A DNA stretch of 8,501 nucleotides from an uncultured Erysipelotrichaceae bacterium (GTDB lineage Bacteria; Bacillota_I; Bacilli_A; RF39; UBA660). The notes under the pieces were generated by a model. It did no database searches, was not told the DNA's origin, and saw only the letters and a program-made list of their open reading frames with translations. Location: positions 1 to 8,501 of the forward strand of contig CACXFY010000141.1 in NCBI GenBank assembly GCA_902767005.1. Reading direction: 5' to 3'. Each line of letters begins with the position of its first letter. Position 1 is the first letter of the stretch. The translations under genes and the position numbers were made by a program. Below, in pieces: positions 1-6,290 of this stretch.

Positions 1-434
1 CCAGTATCATTAATACAGTCACTAATAATATCATCTTTATCAGAATATTGTTCTACATGACTACTATTTTCACAATATAAAGAAGCATAATATTTATATT
101 CATTATTATACTTTTTTACTATAATATAAGAATCTTTAGAACTGATATTACAAGAAACATCTTTCAAATCAATGTCTTTAGCGACTTTCTTGTACATCAT
201 TTCAGTAAGATCTACTTTTTGACAACCAAAACTAGCATTACCAAATAAATCTTCACTGTATGAATCATTATACAATTTACCACTTGAAGTAAGTGCCTTT
301 TTATAATTAACATATTGTGTTTTAGAATTACTATTTTGAAAAGCTCTAAGTGTCGGAATCGCAATTACCGTTAGTATTCCTAAAATACTTATTGTTACTA
401 ATAATTCTACTAGAGTAAATCCATTCTTTCTCAT
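1..434 (-). CDS. Prepilin-type N-terminal domain protein, partial (paralogue of the 901-aa gene)
   Basis: The 5' 144 codons of a gene that runs off the left edge of the window. The protein opens with a type IV prepilin signal: leader MRKNG, cleavage expected after Gly5, then FTLVELLVTISILGIL with the conserved Glu at mature position 5, followed by a hydrophobic helix to about residue 28. Prepilin peptidase is expected to cut the leader and methylate the new N-terminus, and the helix should then anchor the protein or pack in a filament. The head that follows has Cys71, Cys95, Cys121 and Cys140, all at the same positions in the neighbouring 901-aa protein. The two proteins align without gaps over 144 residues with 28 differences (about 80% identity). 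The start has an AGGTGA ribosome site six bases upstream. What follows residue 144 cannot be seen, so it may or may not share the adhesin-like body of its paralogue. Confidence 0.88.
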   Translation of the reverse strand, partial: MRKNGFTLVELLVTISILGILTVIAIPTLRAFQNSNSKTQYVNYKKALTSSGKLYNDSYSEDLFGNASFGCQKVDLTEMMYKKVAKDIDLKDVSCNISSKDSYIIVKKYNNEYKYYASLYCENSSHVEQYSDKDDIISDCINDT

Positions 435-440
435 GCACTC

Positions 441-461
441 TCACCTATTATAATTATAGCA
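441..461 (-). promoter_or_regulatory. Extended -10 promoter and ribosome site of the partial pilin gene
   Basis: On the minus strand TGCTATAAT (461-453) is a perfect extended -10 element. AGGTGA (446-441) follows as ribosome site, six bases before the ATG at 434. There is no good -35 box, because the region upstream is the U-tract of the preceding terminator; the TG extension probably compensates. The predicted 5' leader is very short. The same elements with the same spacing occur in front of the 901-aa gene. Confidence 0.75.
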
Positions 462-463
462 TA

Positions 464-491
464 AAAAAAGAAAGATAAAACTTTCTTTTTT
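464..491 (-). terminator. Intrinsic terminator after the orphan C-terminal fragment
   Basis: A perfect 11-bp inverted repeat (464-474 with 481-491, six-base loop) is followed on the minus strand by a run of T. The stem is AT-rich, with only two G-C pairs. It begins seven bases past the stop codon of the 45-codon orphan frame, as expected for the native terminator of a lost gene, and it ends almost at the -10 box of the next gene. Confidence 0.75.
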
Positions 492-497
492 AATATT

Positions 498-635
498 TTA
501 ATATCCACCACAATAATTATAATCACAATTATTAAAGCGTCCTTTTCTACAATGGCTATCTTTATCAAAATAAGCCCATCCTTCACTAAACTGAAATTCT
601 CTGTTGGTAAAAGTTGCAAGATTAATGTAACCATA
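498..635 (-). pseudogene. Orphan C-terminal fragment of a Cys/Tyr-rich protein (gene remnant)
   Basis: A 45-codon open frame ends in TAA (500-498) and has no start: immediately upstream are TGA and TAA codons, and no in-frame ATG/GTG/TTG with a ribosome site exists. The translation contains GWAYFDKDSHC near its middle and ends DYNYCGGY, with Cys at positions 29, 37 and 42. It has the mixed composition of a real protein (Trp, Cys, Gly, Asp, aromatic residues), unlike the Ile/Val-rich translation of the overlapping frame. A strong terminator follows at once. I read it as the 3' end of a gene whose body was deleted or replaced, possibly an older member of the flanking pilin-like family. It does not match the C-terminus of the 901-aa protein. 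I do not recognise the domain. A chance open frame remains possible. Confidence 0.55.
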
Positions 636-708
636 TCATTATATTCTATTTCATTTTTCTTTTAGTTGTAATCATTTAATCCTTTTTTTCCTACTTATTA
701 CAACAAAG

Positions 709-727
709 AAGAAGAAATAATCTTCTT
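709..727 (-). terminator. Possible weak terminator of the 901-aa gene
   Basis: A 7-bp stem (709-715 with 721-727) has a five-base loop and begins about ten bases past the stop codon at 740-738. On the minus strand it is followed by TTTGTTGT, a poor U-tract. This is the only hairpin in the right place, but it is much weaker than the other terminators in the window. Confidence 0.4.
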
Positions 728-737
728 TTACTAAACA

Positions 738-3443
738 TTAAATACTCTTGCACACAACACCTTGATTTAAATTAGTATAATTAATCGTTTTACCATTATA
801 TTTATATGAGCAATTTCCACCTACTAAAACACAATAATGAGTATTATTAACCATATTGTTAGTAGATAATTTTATTGTTTTGCTTTTAATCACAGCAGAA
901 GTTGATATTGTAAGACTGCCACATTCATTAATGTCATATCCTTCAGGATGCCTTGGTGGACCATTATGAATTGTAGCCCATTGATTAGTAGCAGTATTAA
1001 TTATAGTACCACCATTAATACTAGTACTTCCAGCATAATTACCTATAGCAACAGTATCCCAATAAGTATTTGTAATAGTTCCACCATTCATAGTAAGCAT
1101 GGCACCTTTATTAATAAGAAGGGTACACAACTTACCAGAAGATTTTATATTTCCTCCATTTATTGTAGTTTTTGCCGTAATGCCACTAAGACGACTTTGT
1201 GTAGTAATACCATGAACCTTAGAAATAATATTAGCGTTATTTACAATCATTACATTAATATTATCTATTGCTGCATACTCATAATTAGTACTTTTAGTTA
1301 ATGTATGTTGAATTTTACCAGAATGATTTAAAGTTAAATGACCTTCATTATATATTAATTCCAAATCCTCAGCATATAAATTACCTTCACCTATAATATT
1401 AACAATACCATTTTTCTTAATATAAATTGTTTCTTTTTTCTTAGTTAAAGTAACATTTTTATTAATCTTAATAGTAATATTTTTAGATATTTCTACTTTT
1501 GAATAATCTATTACATTTTGTAAAACAGTGATTGTTCCACCTTCAGTAGACCCTTTACCAGATTTTGCCGCAGCTACTGCATCTGCTAAAGTAGTATAAT
1601 AATATTTCTTATCATTCATCTCAATCATATAATTTTTTATTTGCCAATGTGCATATAACTTAATTTTAGGAGTATGAGTTAATACCCAATTCCCTGTTAC
1701 AGCATTATTAACATCATAATCTATTGAAGTAGCATTTTTATCTTTTTTCCATCCCTCTAAATTATATTTTGACAATGTACATGTTTTACTAAACTTTTGT
1801 CCAATTTTATCATAAGTAAATGTTTCAGTTCCTCCACCTTCTCCTCCATTACAATCAAATGTAACAGTAACAGATTTAGGGTTCCATCTTGCATAATAAG
1901 TAATATTCTTTCTAGGCATGATTGCATCAGCACTAATTTTACTACCATTAGTACTTGCGGTATACCATCCATTAAATGTATAACCCTTCCTACTAGCTGT
2001 TGCTAAAGAACTAATCCTATCTCCCCAATAAACCTTTTTAGTAGTTGGATTAGCTGTTCCACCATTACCATTAAATGTTATAGTATATTTCTTAGTTGTA
2101 GTTATAGACTTATTACAGCTTCCTTCATTACCAGCTTTATCTTTAACATAACCATATATATTACTATTTCCATCAGTATCAATCATTATATCTCTTATAT
2201 TATTATATTCTTTTGACTCTTTTGTTTTTATTCCAAAAGTCAAATCAGCTATCTCACCAGAATTAACACTAGCCCTAGTAGTTACATAATAATATCCAGA
2301 AGTACCAGATTTTGTACCTACTACACCAATTGTACAAGTAGGAGGATTAGTATCTCTATGGAATACTCCACTCTTTGCACATTCACTAGTTTCATTTCCA
2401 GCATAATCTACTAAATTAACTAATCTATATCTAATATCTCCATCTTTATCTACTGTATAAGATGTATATGACTTATCAGCATTTTTCTTTACCGTCGTCC
2501 AATGAACTCCATCATCATATGATATTAAGAAATCATAGCTTTTTAAATCATCTAAACTAGATACATAACTAATATCAAATTTTACTTCTTTACTATAAGA
2601 ATTAACACTAATATTAGGGGTCACAGTTATTTGATTACATTTAGGAGCTGTATGATCAAATCTAAATGGACCATACTTCTTTATTTCCGTAAAACTTTGA
2701 TTCAATATATTTTGTACCTTAATTGGTTTTACATATAAATAATAATAACCTGTTGAACTCTCAGGAATAGTAATAGAATTAGATTTTAATATAACAGTTC
2801 CTCCAGTTGTCTTTTTAACTTGATTATTATAACCATACTTCTTCCAAGTACTTGAAGAAGCTGCTGGTGCACTTTCACTTGTACTCCAAGCATAATTAAC
2901 AACTTGTTTAGCTGTAAATCCATAATTATCTAATAGTTTTATAATTACACTCTTATTTTTAGAATTTTTATCAGTATTATTAATAGATTCAATATCTATC
3001 CATGGAACTCCCGTGTCATTAATACAATCACTAATAATATTTTCTTTATCAGAATATTGTTCTACATGTTTACTATTTTCACAATATAAAGATGATTGAT
3101 ATTTAAATTCATTATCATACTTTTTTACTATAACAAATGAATCTTTTGTACTTATATTACATGAAACATCATTTAGTTCAATATCTTTCGCAAGTCTCTT
3201 ATATATCAGTTCAGTCAAATCAACTTTTTGGCATCCAAATAAAGCATTACCAAATAAATCTTCACTGTATGAATCATTATATAATTTACCACTTGTATTA
3301 AGTGATTTTTTATAAGTTATATATTGTGTTTTAGAATTACTGTCTTGAAAGGCTCTAAGTGTTGGAATCGCAAGTGCAGTAAGGATTGCTAGAATACTAA
3401 TTGCAACTAATAATTCTACTAAAGTAAATCCATTCTTGTTCAT
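738..3443 (-). CDS. Prepilin-like surface protein with Ig-like modules, InlB B repeats and beta-helix-like C-terminus
   Basis: A 901-aa protein, far longer than ordinary pilins or pseudopilins (about 100-200 aa). Seen in order: prepilin leader MNKNG, then FTLVELLVAISILAIL with Glu at mature position 5 and a hydrophobic helix to about residue 28; a pilin-like head with Cys71, 95, 121 and 140; three Ig-like stretches (about 150-265, 266-365, 366-450; marks such as YAWSTS, VDYAGNETSEC and VKDKAGNEGSC); two InlB-type B repeats (Flg_new/Listeria-Bacteroides family) at about 453-520 and 525-600, each closing with Y-A-R/H-W; then a beta-helix-like region from about 610 to 870 with NGG motifs at 761, 785 and 809, exactly 24 residues apart. 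There is no LPXTG motif and no other membrane helix, so the prepilin helix is the only visible anchor. Inference: a surface-displayed adhesin or a filament subunit/tip processed by prepilin peptidase. No pilus assembly gene is nearby. Confidence 0.88.
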   Translation of the reverse strand: MNKNGFTLVELLVAISILAILTALAIPTLRAFQDSNSKTQYITYKKSLNTSGKLYNDSYSEDLFGNALFGCQKVDLTELIYKRLAKDIELNDVSCNISTKDSFVIVKKYDNEFKYQSSLYCENSKHVEQYSDKENIISDCINDTGVPWIDIESINNTDKNSKNKSVIIKLLDNYGFTAKQVVNYAWSTSESAPAASSSTWKKYGYNNQVKKTTGGTVILKSNSITIPESSTGYYYLYVKPIKVQNILNQSFTEIKKYGPFRFDHTAPKCNQITVTPNISVNSYSKEVKFDISYVSSLDDLKSYDFLISYDDGVHWTTVKKNADKSYTSYTVDKDGDIRYRLVNLVDYAGNETSECAKSGVFHRDTNPPTCTIGVVGTKSGTSGYYYVTTRASVNSGEIADLTFGIKTKESKEYNNIRDIMIDTDGNSNIYGYVKDKAGNEGSCNKSITTTKKYTITFNGNGGTANPTTKKVYWGDRISSLATASRKGYTFNGWYTASTNGSKISADAIMPRKNITYYARWNPKSVTVTFDCNGGEGGGTETFTYDKIGQKFSKTCTLSKYNLEGWKKDKNATSIDYDVNNAVTGNWVLTHTPKIKLYAHWQIKNYMIEMNDKKYYYTTLADAVAAAKSGKGSTEGGTITVLQNVIDYSKVEISKNITIKINKNVTLTKKKETIYIKKNGIVNIIGEGNLYAEDLELIYNEGHLTLNHSGKIQHTLTKSTNYEYAAIDNINVMIVNNANIISKVHGITTQSRLSGITAKTTINGGNIKSSGKLCTLLINKGAMLTMNGGTITNTYWDTVAIGNYAGSTSINGGTIINTATNQWATIHNGPPRHPEGYDINECGSLTISTSAVIKSKTIKLSTNNMVNNTHYCVLVGGNCSYKYNGKTINYTNLNQGVVCKSI

Positions 3444-3471
3444 ACATCTTCACCTATCATAATTATAGCAT
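3010..3471 (-). repeat. Duplicated promoter-plus-pilin-head segment, copy B
   Basis: Partner of 1-462: ungapped and about 85% identical by hand count. It spans the extended -10 box and ribosome site of the 901-aa gene and its first 144 codons. Many mismatches are silent or conservative, which suggests that both copies have been under selection as protein since they duplicated. Confidence 0.9.
3450..3470 (-). promoter_or_regulatory. Extended -10 promoter and ribosome site of the 901-aa gene
   Basis: TGCTATAAT (3470-3462, minus strand) is an extended -10 box. AGGTGA (3455-3450) follows, six bases before the ATG at 3443. A TTGCTT further upstream could be a -35 box but sits only 15 bases from the -10. 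Layout and spacing are identical to the promoter of the partial paralogue. Confidence 0.75.
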
Positions 3472-3503
3472 AACAAACAAAAAAGCAACATATGTAGGCA
3501 TTA

Positions 3504-3531
3504 AAAAACTGCTAAAAGATTAGCAGTTTTT
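3504..3531 (-). terminator. Intrinsic terminator of the ankyrin gene, overlapping its stop codon
   Basis: An 11-bp stem (3504-3514 with 3521-3531, six-base loop) contains CTGC/GCAG and is followed on the minus strand by a T run. The first arm overlaps the TAA stop at 3532-3530. It separates the ankyrin gene from the 901-aa gene, whose promoter lies about 35 bases further on. Confidence 0.85.
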
Positions 3532-4201
3532 ATCCATTTATAATAGTATCCATAATAAAAGATTGATTATTTAATATTTCATTTTTAATACTTTCATAAT
3601 TATTAATAATCGCATCAATTACTACTCTTACATTGGAATCTAATTCTTTTTTATTTAGATTACATACTATTAATTCTAAATTATTCAATTTAGTATATTT
3701 GCCATAATAAGAACTCTTAAAACATACTCTATATAAGTTTTTAAAACTTAATATATCAATATTATTAAATCTTCTATCTTCTAATATTTTAATCATTGTC
3801 ATTAAGTAGTTATTATTAATTGCCTTATCTAAAGCTGTTTCACCTTTATTATTCTTTATGTTTGGCATATATCTAGTCTTTTTCTTTAACGCATCTACTA
3901 CTTTTAAAGCACCTACTGAATTATCTTGCGCTAAAATATGACCAAATGTATTACCTTCTTCATTTTGGTGATTAACATTCCAATTTCTCTTTTTCATTAA
4001 TTTGATAACTAATGTATATTGGTGAGCTTTTAATAATCTCATTACTACATCATTACCTACTCCATCAACCATATTAACATCTACTTTATTCTCAGATATT
4101 AATTTTTCAATTCCCCGAAAACAACCTCTTTTTATTAGGTTGAAGATGAGGGCAGGATCTTCCCTACACGCTTTAACCATTTGTTTTTCTTCATTATTCA
4201 T
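3530..4201 (-). CDS. Small ankyrin-repeat protein
   Basis: A 223-aa protein with no signal peptide or membrane helix, so probably cytoplasmic. Residues about 18-145 hold roughly four degenerate ankyrin repeats of 30-35 residues: helix pairs such as FRGIEKLISENKVDVNMVD, the turn GVGNDVVMRLL, VNHQNEEGNTFGHILAQ and NNKGETALDKAINNN. The last 75 residues are helical, Lys/Asn-rich and not recognised. Ankyrin repeats bind other proteins; the partner cannot be read from the sequence. The frame stays open to an ATG at 4261, but I chose the ATG at 4201: it has GAGGAAGGTG six bases upstream, while the longer version would start inside the -35 box of a near-consensus promoter and carry an unrelated hydrophobic extension. 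Its own promoter and terminator make it a single-gene unit between the YdjGHI-like module and the pilin-like locus; a functional link to either is not shown. Confidence 0.85.
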   Translation of the reverse strand: MNNEEKQMVKACREDPALIFNLIKRGCFRGIEKLISENKVDVNMVDGVGNDVVMRLLKAHQYTLVIKLMKKRNWNVNHQNEEGNTFGHILAQDNSVGALKVVDALKKKTRYMPNIKNNKGETALDKAINNNYLMTMIKILEDRRFNNIDILSFKNLYRVCFKSSYYGKYTKLNNLELIVCNLNKKELDSNVRVVIDAIINNYESIKNEILNNQSFIMDTIING

Positions 4202-4207
4202 ACAAAA

Positions 4208-4217
4208 CACCTTCCTC
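4208..4217 (-). promoter_or_regulatory. Ribosome site fixing the ankyrin gene start
   Basis: GAGGAAGGTG on the minus strand lies six bases before the ATG at 4201. It supports this start over the upstream in-frame ATG at 4261, which has no ribosome site and overlaps the promoter. Confidence 0.8.
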
Positions 4218-4232
4218 AACGTGGTGCTTTCT

Positions 4233-4261
4233 ATTCTAACAAAAAATAGTAATGTAGTCAA
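4233..4261 (-). promoter_or_regulatory. Near-consensus sigma-A promoter of the ankyrin gene
   Basis: TTGACT (4261-4256) and TAGAAT (4238-4233) on the minus strand are separated by exactly 17 bases. The -35 box directly follows the T-rich tail of the terminator of the SPFH gene, so one transcription unit ends where the next promoter begins. This is the best -35/-10 pair in the window. Confidence 0.85.
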
Positions 4262-4263
4262 AC

Positions 4264-4285
4264 AAAAAGAGCTTTCGCTCTTTTT
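4264..4285 (-). terminator. Intrinsic terminator of the SPFH gene
   Basis: A 9-bp stem (4264-4272 with 4277-4285) with a four-base TTTC loop lies just past the TAA at 4294-4292. On the minus strand the second arm ends in TTTTTGTTTG, a usable U-tract. It closes the YdjGHI-like module. Confidence 0.85.
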
Positions 4286-4291
4286 ATATTA

Positions 4292-5425
4292 TTATAATTC
4301 AGCTCCACATTTAGAACAGAATTTACTTCCTGCCTTAACTGGTGCTCCACACTTTGTACAGAATCCATCACCTTCAGCTGGTGTTTCAGGTGCTGCTTGA
4401 GCTTCACCTTTTCCATCTCTCATTTGATCAATATCAGTACCTTGTCCAGTAAATGCTCCAGCTGCAGCACCACCAACAACATTTCCAGAAGCCATATTCA
4501 TCATACCCATTCCCATGAATGCGTTAACAGCTCCTCCTTCGTTTTTAGCAGCATCTTGTACAGCTTTTCCATAAGAACCAACAAGAGTACCTTGTTGCAT
4601 ATAACCATTTGCTGAAAGCTCGTAGTTATCAATTTTAGCATTAGATTCTTCATCTAATGTAACACTCTCAATTACAAATCCAACAAGACTAATACCACGA
4701 TCACGAATTGGTTGATCAAATACTTTACCATCCATAGCAGTTTTAATCTCATCAGTAGCACTTGGAAGTTCAAGAACTGGAACTTTATGTTCACTATTTC
4801 CTAATTCATTTAAGACATTTTGGAAAGCTCCAACAACTTCACTTCTCATTTGCTCTAATAAATCATCTTTTCTATACTCATCAGCAGTACCAGCAATCTT
4901 ACTCATAAATATAGCTGGATCACTAACTTTAAAAGTATACTTACCAAAACACTTAACTTGAACTCTTAATGGAGTTAACTCTTTAGTCATTTGATTTGGA
5001 ATCGGATGTGACCAATCTTGGAATGGTACTGGTGCTGGTGTTCCAAACTTATTATCAATAATCTCCTTAGCATTGATATAGAATACAGCTTGTTCTTTAG
5101 CAACTCCACCATTATAAGTAAAACGAGTCCACATCTCTTTAAATACGTCACCAAATTGTCCAGCAAAGAATGTTGGTGAACTTGATTCATCAAAAGTATA
5201 AATTCCTTCTTCAGCAGTAGCATCTAAAATCTTACCACTTTGGAAAATAACAGCTATTTGACCAGGTGATACCTGAATAGCACTATCTTTTGAAATGATA
5301 CCATTTGGAGTAGAAACTCTCTTCATTAAAATATCATTTCCTAAATCTTCACAACGGATATATTCTTTCCATTGATCATGTAGAGTACTTCCTACTGCCC
5401 CTACAGCAGCTCTAATTAATCCCAT
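4292..5425 (-). CDS. SPFH (band 7) domain protein with C-terminal zinc ribbon, YdjI-like
   Basis: A 377-aa protein of the family often labelled 'virion core protein/SPFH domain', to which B. subtilis YdjI belongs. Residues about 1-15 (MGLIRAAVGAVGSTL) form a short amphipathic, membrane-contact-like stretch with no true membrane helix. The SPFH region covers about 40-270, including VSPGQIAVIFQSGKILD and TPLRVQVKCFGKYTFKV. A Gly/Met/Ala-rich linker follows (about 295-325, GMGMMNM), then a zinc ribbon with Cys356, Cys359, Cys370 and Cys373 in two C-x-x-C-G pairs. SPFH proteins form oligomers that organise membrane domains; in B. subtilis this protein works with YdjG, YdjH and PspA at the membrane. 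A GTG two codons upstream (5431) is in frame, but AAAGGAG is placed for the ATG at 5425 (eight bases), so I use the ATG. The gene looks less AT-biased than its neighbours, perhaps from high expression. Confidence 0.9.
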   Translation of the reverse strand: MGLIRAAVGAVGSTLHDQWKEYIRCEDLGNDILMKRVSTPNGIISKDSAIQVSPGQIAVIFQSGKILDATAEEGIYTFDESSSPTFFAGQFGDVFKEMWTRFTYNGGVAKEQAVFYINAKEIIDNKFGTPAPVPFQDWSHPIPNQMTKELTPLRVQVKCFGKYTFKVSDPAIFMSKIAGTADEYRKDDLLEQMRSEVVGAFQNVLNELGNSEHKVPVLELPSATDEIKTAMDGKVFDQPIRDRGISLVGFVIESVTLDEESNAKIDNYELSANGYMQQGTLVGSYGKAVQDAAKNEGGAVNAFMGMGMMNMASGNVVGGAAAGAFTGQGTDIDQMRDGKGEAQAAPETPAEGDGFCTKCGAPVKAGSKFCSKCGAEL

Positions 5426-5433
5426 ATACACTT

Positions 5434-5473
5434 CTCCTTTTCTTTATTATACTATAAATAATTTTCAAAATAA
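5434..5473 (-). promoter_or_regulatory. Probable promoter and ribosome site of the SPFH gene
   Basis: TATAAT (5451-5446, minus strand) is a perfect -10 box. A weak TTATTT (5473-5468) lies 16 bases upstream as a possible -35. AAAGGAG (5440-5434) follows and is eight bases from the ATG at 5425. This gives the SPFH gene its own transcription start, although read-through from the upstream TPM gene is also likely because no strong terminator separates them. Confidence 0.6.
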
Positions 5474-5474
5474 A

Positions 5475-6278
5475 TTATTTTTTAAATTCCTTAGCTATAT
5501 CTTTATCTATAAGCATATCACTATCTCTATTAATAACCATACTATTAGTATTTAAATAATTAATCTTTTCTGGAGTAACTAATGCATTTTTATTTTTTCT
5601 AATCAAAACAAACATAATAATAAATGTACCAGCAAAAGCAATTATTATTAATTCTATCCAAGGAATACTTTTTATAACATTACCAGCAGGATCAATTCTT
5701 GCATTTTTATCTCTATCTACATTATAGAAACCAGCACAAATTTTTATATATACTTCTGCACCTTTATATGTATCTCCACTCTTAAACTCTGGATATAAAT
5801 GTTTTAATGTCTTTTGTATTCTATCTTGTGTATATAATTTAGCCGCATCTTCTCCAGCTGTAATCATATATGTACCTATACCATTTTCTGTAGGATTTAC
5901 AAAAAACAAAGTACCATTTTTACCAAAATCATTATAATCATAAAAATTATACATATATGTAGTAGCATCTTTTTTACCAAGATTTTTTGCTGTTAAAAAT
6001 ATTAAGTCATATCCTGTATTCTTTATATATTCATTAATCTTAACAAGTAATTTCTTCTCTTCAGCTTCACTTAATAATTCAGCATAATCATAAATCTTTT
6101 CACTAGCATTAACTGCTGGAGTACTTAATATTTCTTCTCTATTCTTATCAGTTACAGTAACCCAACCAGGTACTAAAGGTTTATCTTTAGTTCTAGTAAA
6201 TGTTTTAGTAGAAGCATAAGTATTAATAAATACTATACTAACAAAAAATAAAATAGTAATTTTATATAATCTCTTCAT
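5475..6278 (-). CDS. Secreted/membrane TPM-domain protein, YdjH-like
   Basis: A 267-aa membrane protein. Residues 1-22 are a signal peptide or signal anchor (MKR, then a hydrophobic core ending near YAS). The TPM domain covers about 60-185: KIYDYAELLSEAEEKKL is its typical start, YDLIFLTAK and DYNDFGKNGTLFFV its core strands, and YMITAGEDAAKLYT its later segment. A second helix (207-226, WIELIIIAFAGTFIIMFVLI) crosses the membrane and leaves a 41-residue charged tail, so the TPM domain should lie outside the cell and the tail inside. TPM domains occur in plant photosystem-repair phosphatases and many bacterial membrane proteins; enzymatic activity here is not established. Position between a zinc-ribbon protein and an SPFH protein is that of YdjH in the B. 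subtilis pspA-ydjGHI operon. The ATG has AGGAGG five bases upstream, overlapping the stop of the previous gene. Confidence 0.88.
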   Translation of the reverse strand: MKRLYKITILFFVSIVFINTYASTKTFTRTKDKPLVPGWVTVTDKNREEILSTPAVNASEKIYDYAELLSEAEEKKLLVKINEYIKNTGYDLIFLTAKNLGKKDATTYMYNFYDYNDFGKNGTLFFVNPTENGIGTYMITAGEDAAKLYTQDRIQKTLKHLYPEFKSGDTYKGAEVYIKICAGFYNVDRDKNARIDPAGNVIKSIPWIELIIIAFAGTFIIMFVLIRKNKNALVTPEKINYLNTNSMVINRDSDMLIDKDIAKEFKK

Positions 6279-6283
6279 CCTAA

Positions 6284-6290
6284 CCTCCTA
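6284..6290 (-). promoter_or_regulatory. Coupled stop codon and ribosome site (TAGGAGG)
   Basis: The TAG stop of the zinc-ribbon gene (6290-6288) forms the first bases of the AGGAGG ribosome site (6289-6284) of the TPM gene, whose ATG is at 6278. The coding gap is nine bases. This arrangement indicates translational coupling and one transcript for the two genes. Confidence 0.85.

Larger units (their letters stand above)
1..462 (-). repeat. Duplicated promoter-plus-pilin-head segment, copy A
   Basis: This segment aligns base for base with 3010-3471, with no insertion or deletion. My hand count gives 70 mismatches in 462 positions, about 85% identity. It includes the extended -10 box, the ribosome site, the start codon and the first 144 codons. 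The similarity stops just upstream of the -10 box, where the two copies adjoin different terminators. The other limit of the copy lies outside the window. Confidence 0.9.
435..737. other. Spacer between the two prepilin-like genes
   Basis: This 303-base stretch has no intact gene. From right to left (the direction of transcription) it holds a weak terminator-like hairpin after the 901-aa gene, about 70 bases of AT-rich sequence with nothing recognisable, a 45-codon orphan C-terminal reading frame, a strong terminator, and then the promoter and ribosome site of the partial pilin gene. A longer 67-codon frame (634-431) crosses the same DNA, but its product is a low-complexity Ile/Val/Lys run and it crosses the terminator and promoter, so it is not called. 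Confidence 0.75.

Noticed and set aside
431..634. 67-codon minus-strand frame between the pilin-like genes
   Set aside because: The translation is a low-complexity Ile/Val/Lys run, it has no ribosome site, and it crosses a terminator and the next promoter. The overlapping frame at 635-498 looks far more like protein.
681..690. Run of seven T as a possible phase-variation tract
   Set aside because: It lies in the non-coding spacer, not in a gene or between promoter elements, and such runs are expected at this base composition.
498..740. Extension of the orphan C-terminal frame by reading TGA as tryptophan, Mollicutes style
   Set aside because: A TAA lies in frame two codons upstream of the nearest TGA, so recoding does not lengthen it, and no other gene in the window needs recoding.
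948..1301. 117-codon plus-strand frame opposite the 901-aa gene
   Set aside because: Ser/Thr/Ile-rich product of reading the AT-rich antisense strand; no ribosome site or promoter, and the opposite frame codes for recognised repeat modules.
4202..4261. Longer ankyrin protein starting at the ATG at 4261
   Set aside because: That ATG lies in the -35 box of the promoter and has no ribosome site; the ATG at 4201 has GAGGAAGGTG six bases upstream.
4140..4615. Plus-strand frames opposite the ankyrin and SPFH genes
   Set aside because: Shadows of well-supported minus-strand genes; one runs through the terminator and ankyrin promoter.
5426..5431. GTG start at 5431 for the SPFH gene
   Set aside because: The GGAG ribosome site would be only two bases from the GTG, but is eight bases from the ATG at 5425.
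5456..5480. Hairpin at the end of the TPM gene (9-bp stem, seven-base loop)
   Set aside because: The stem is entirely A-T and no U-tract follows on the minus strand, so it is not a convincing terminator; it may arise from base composition.
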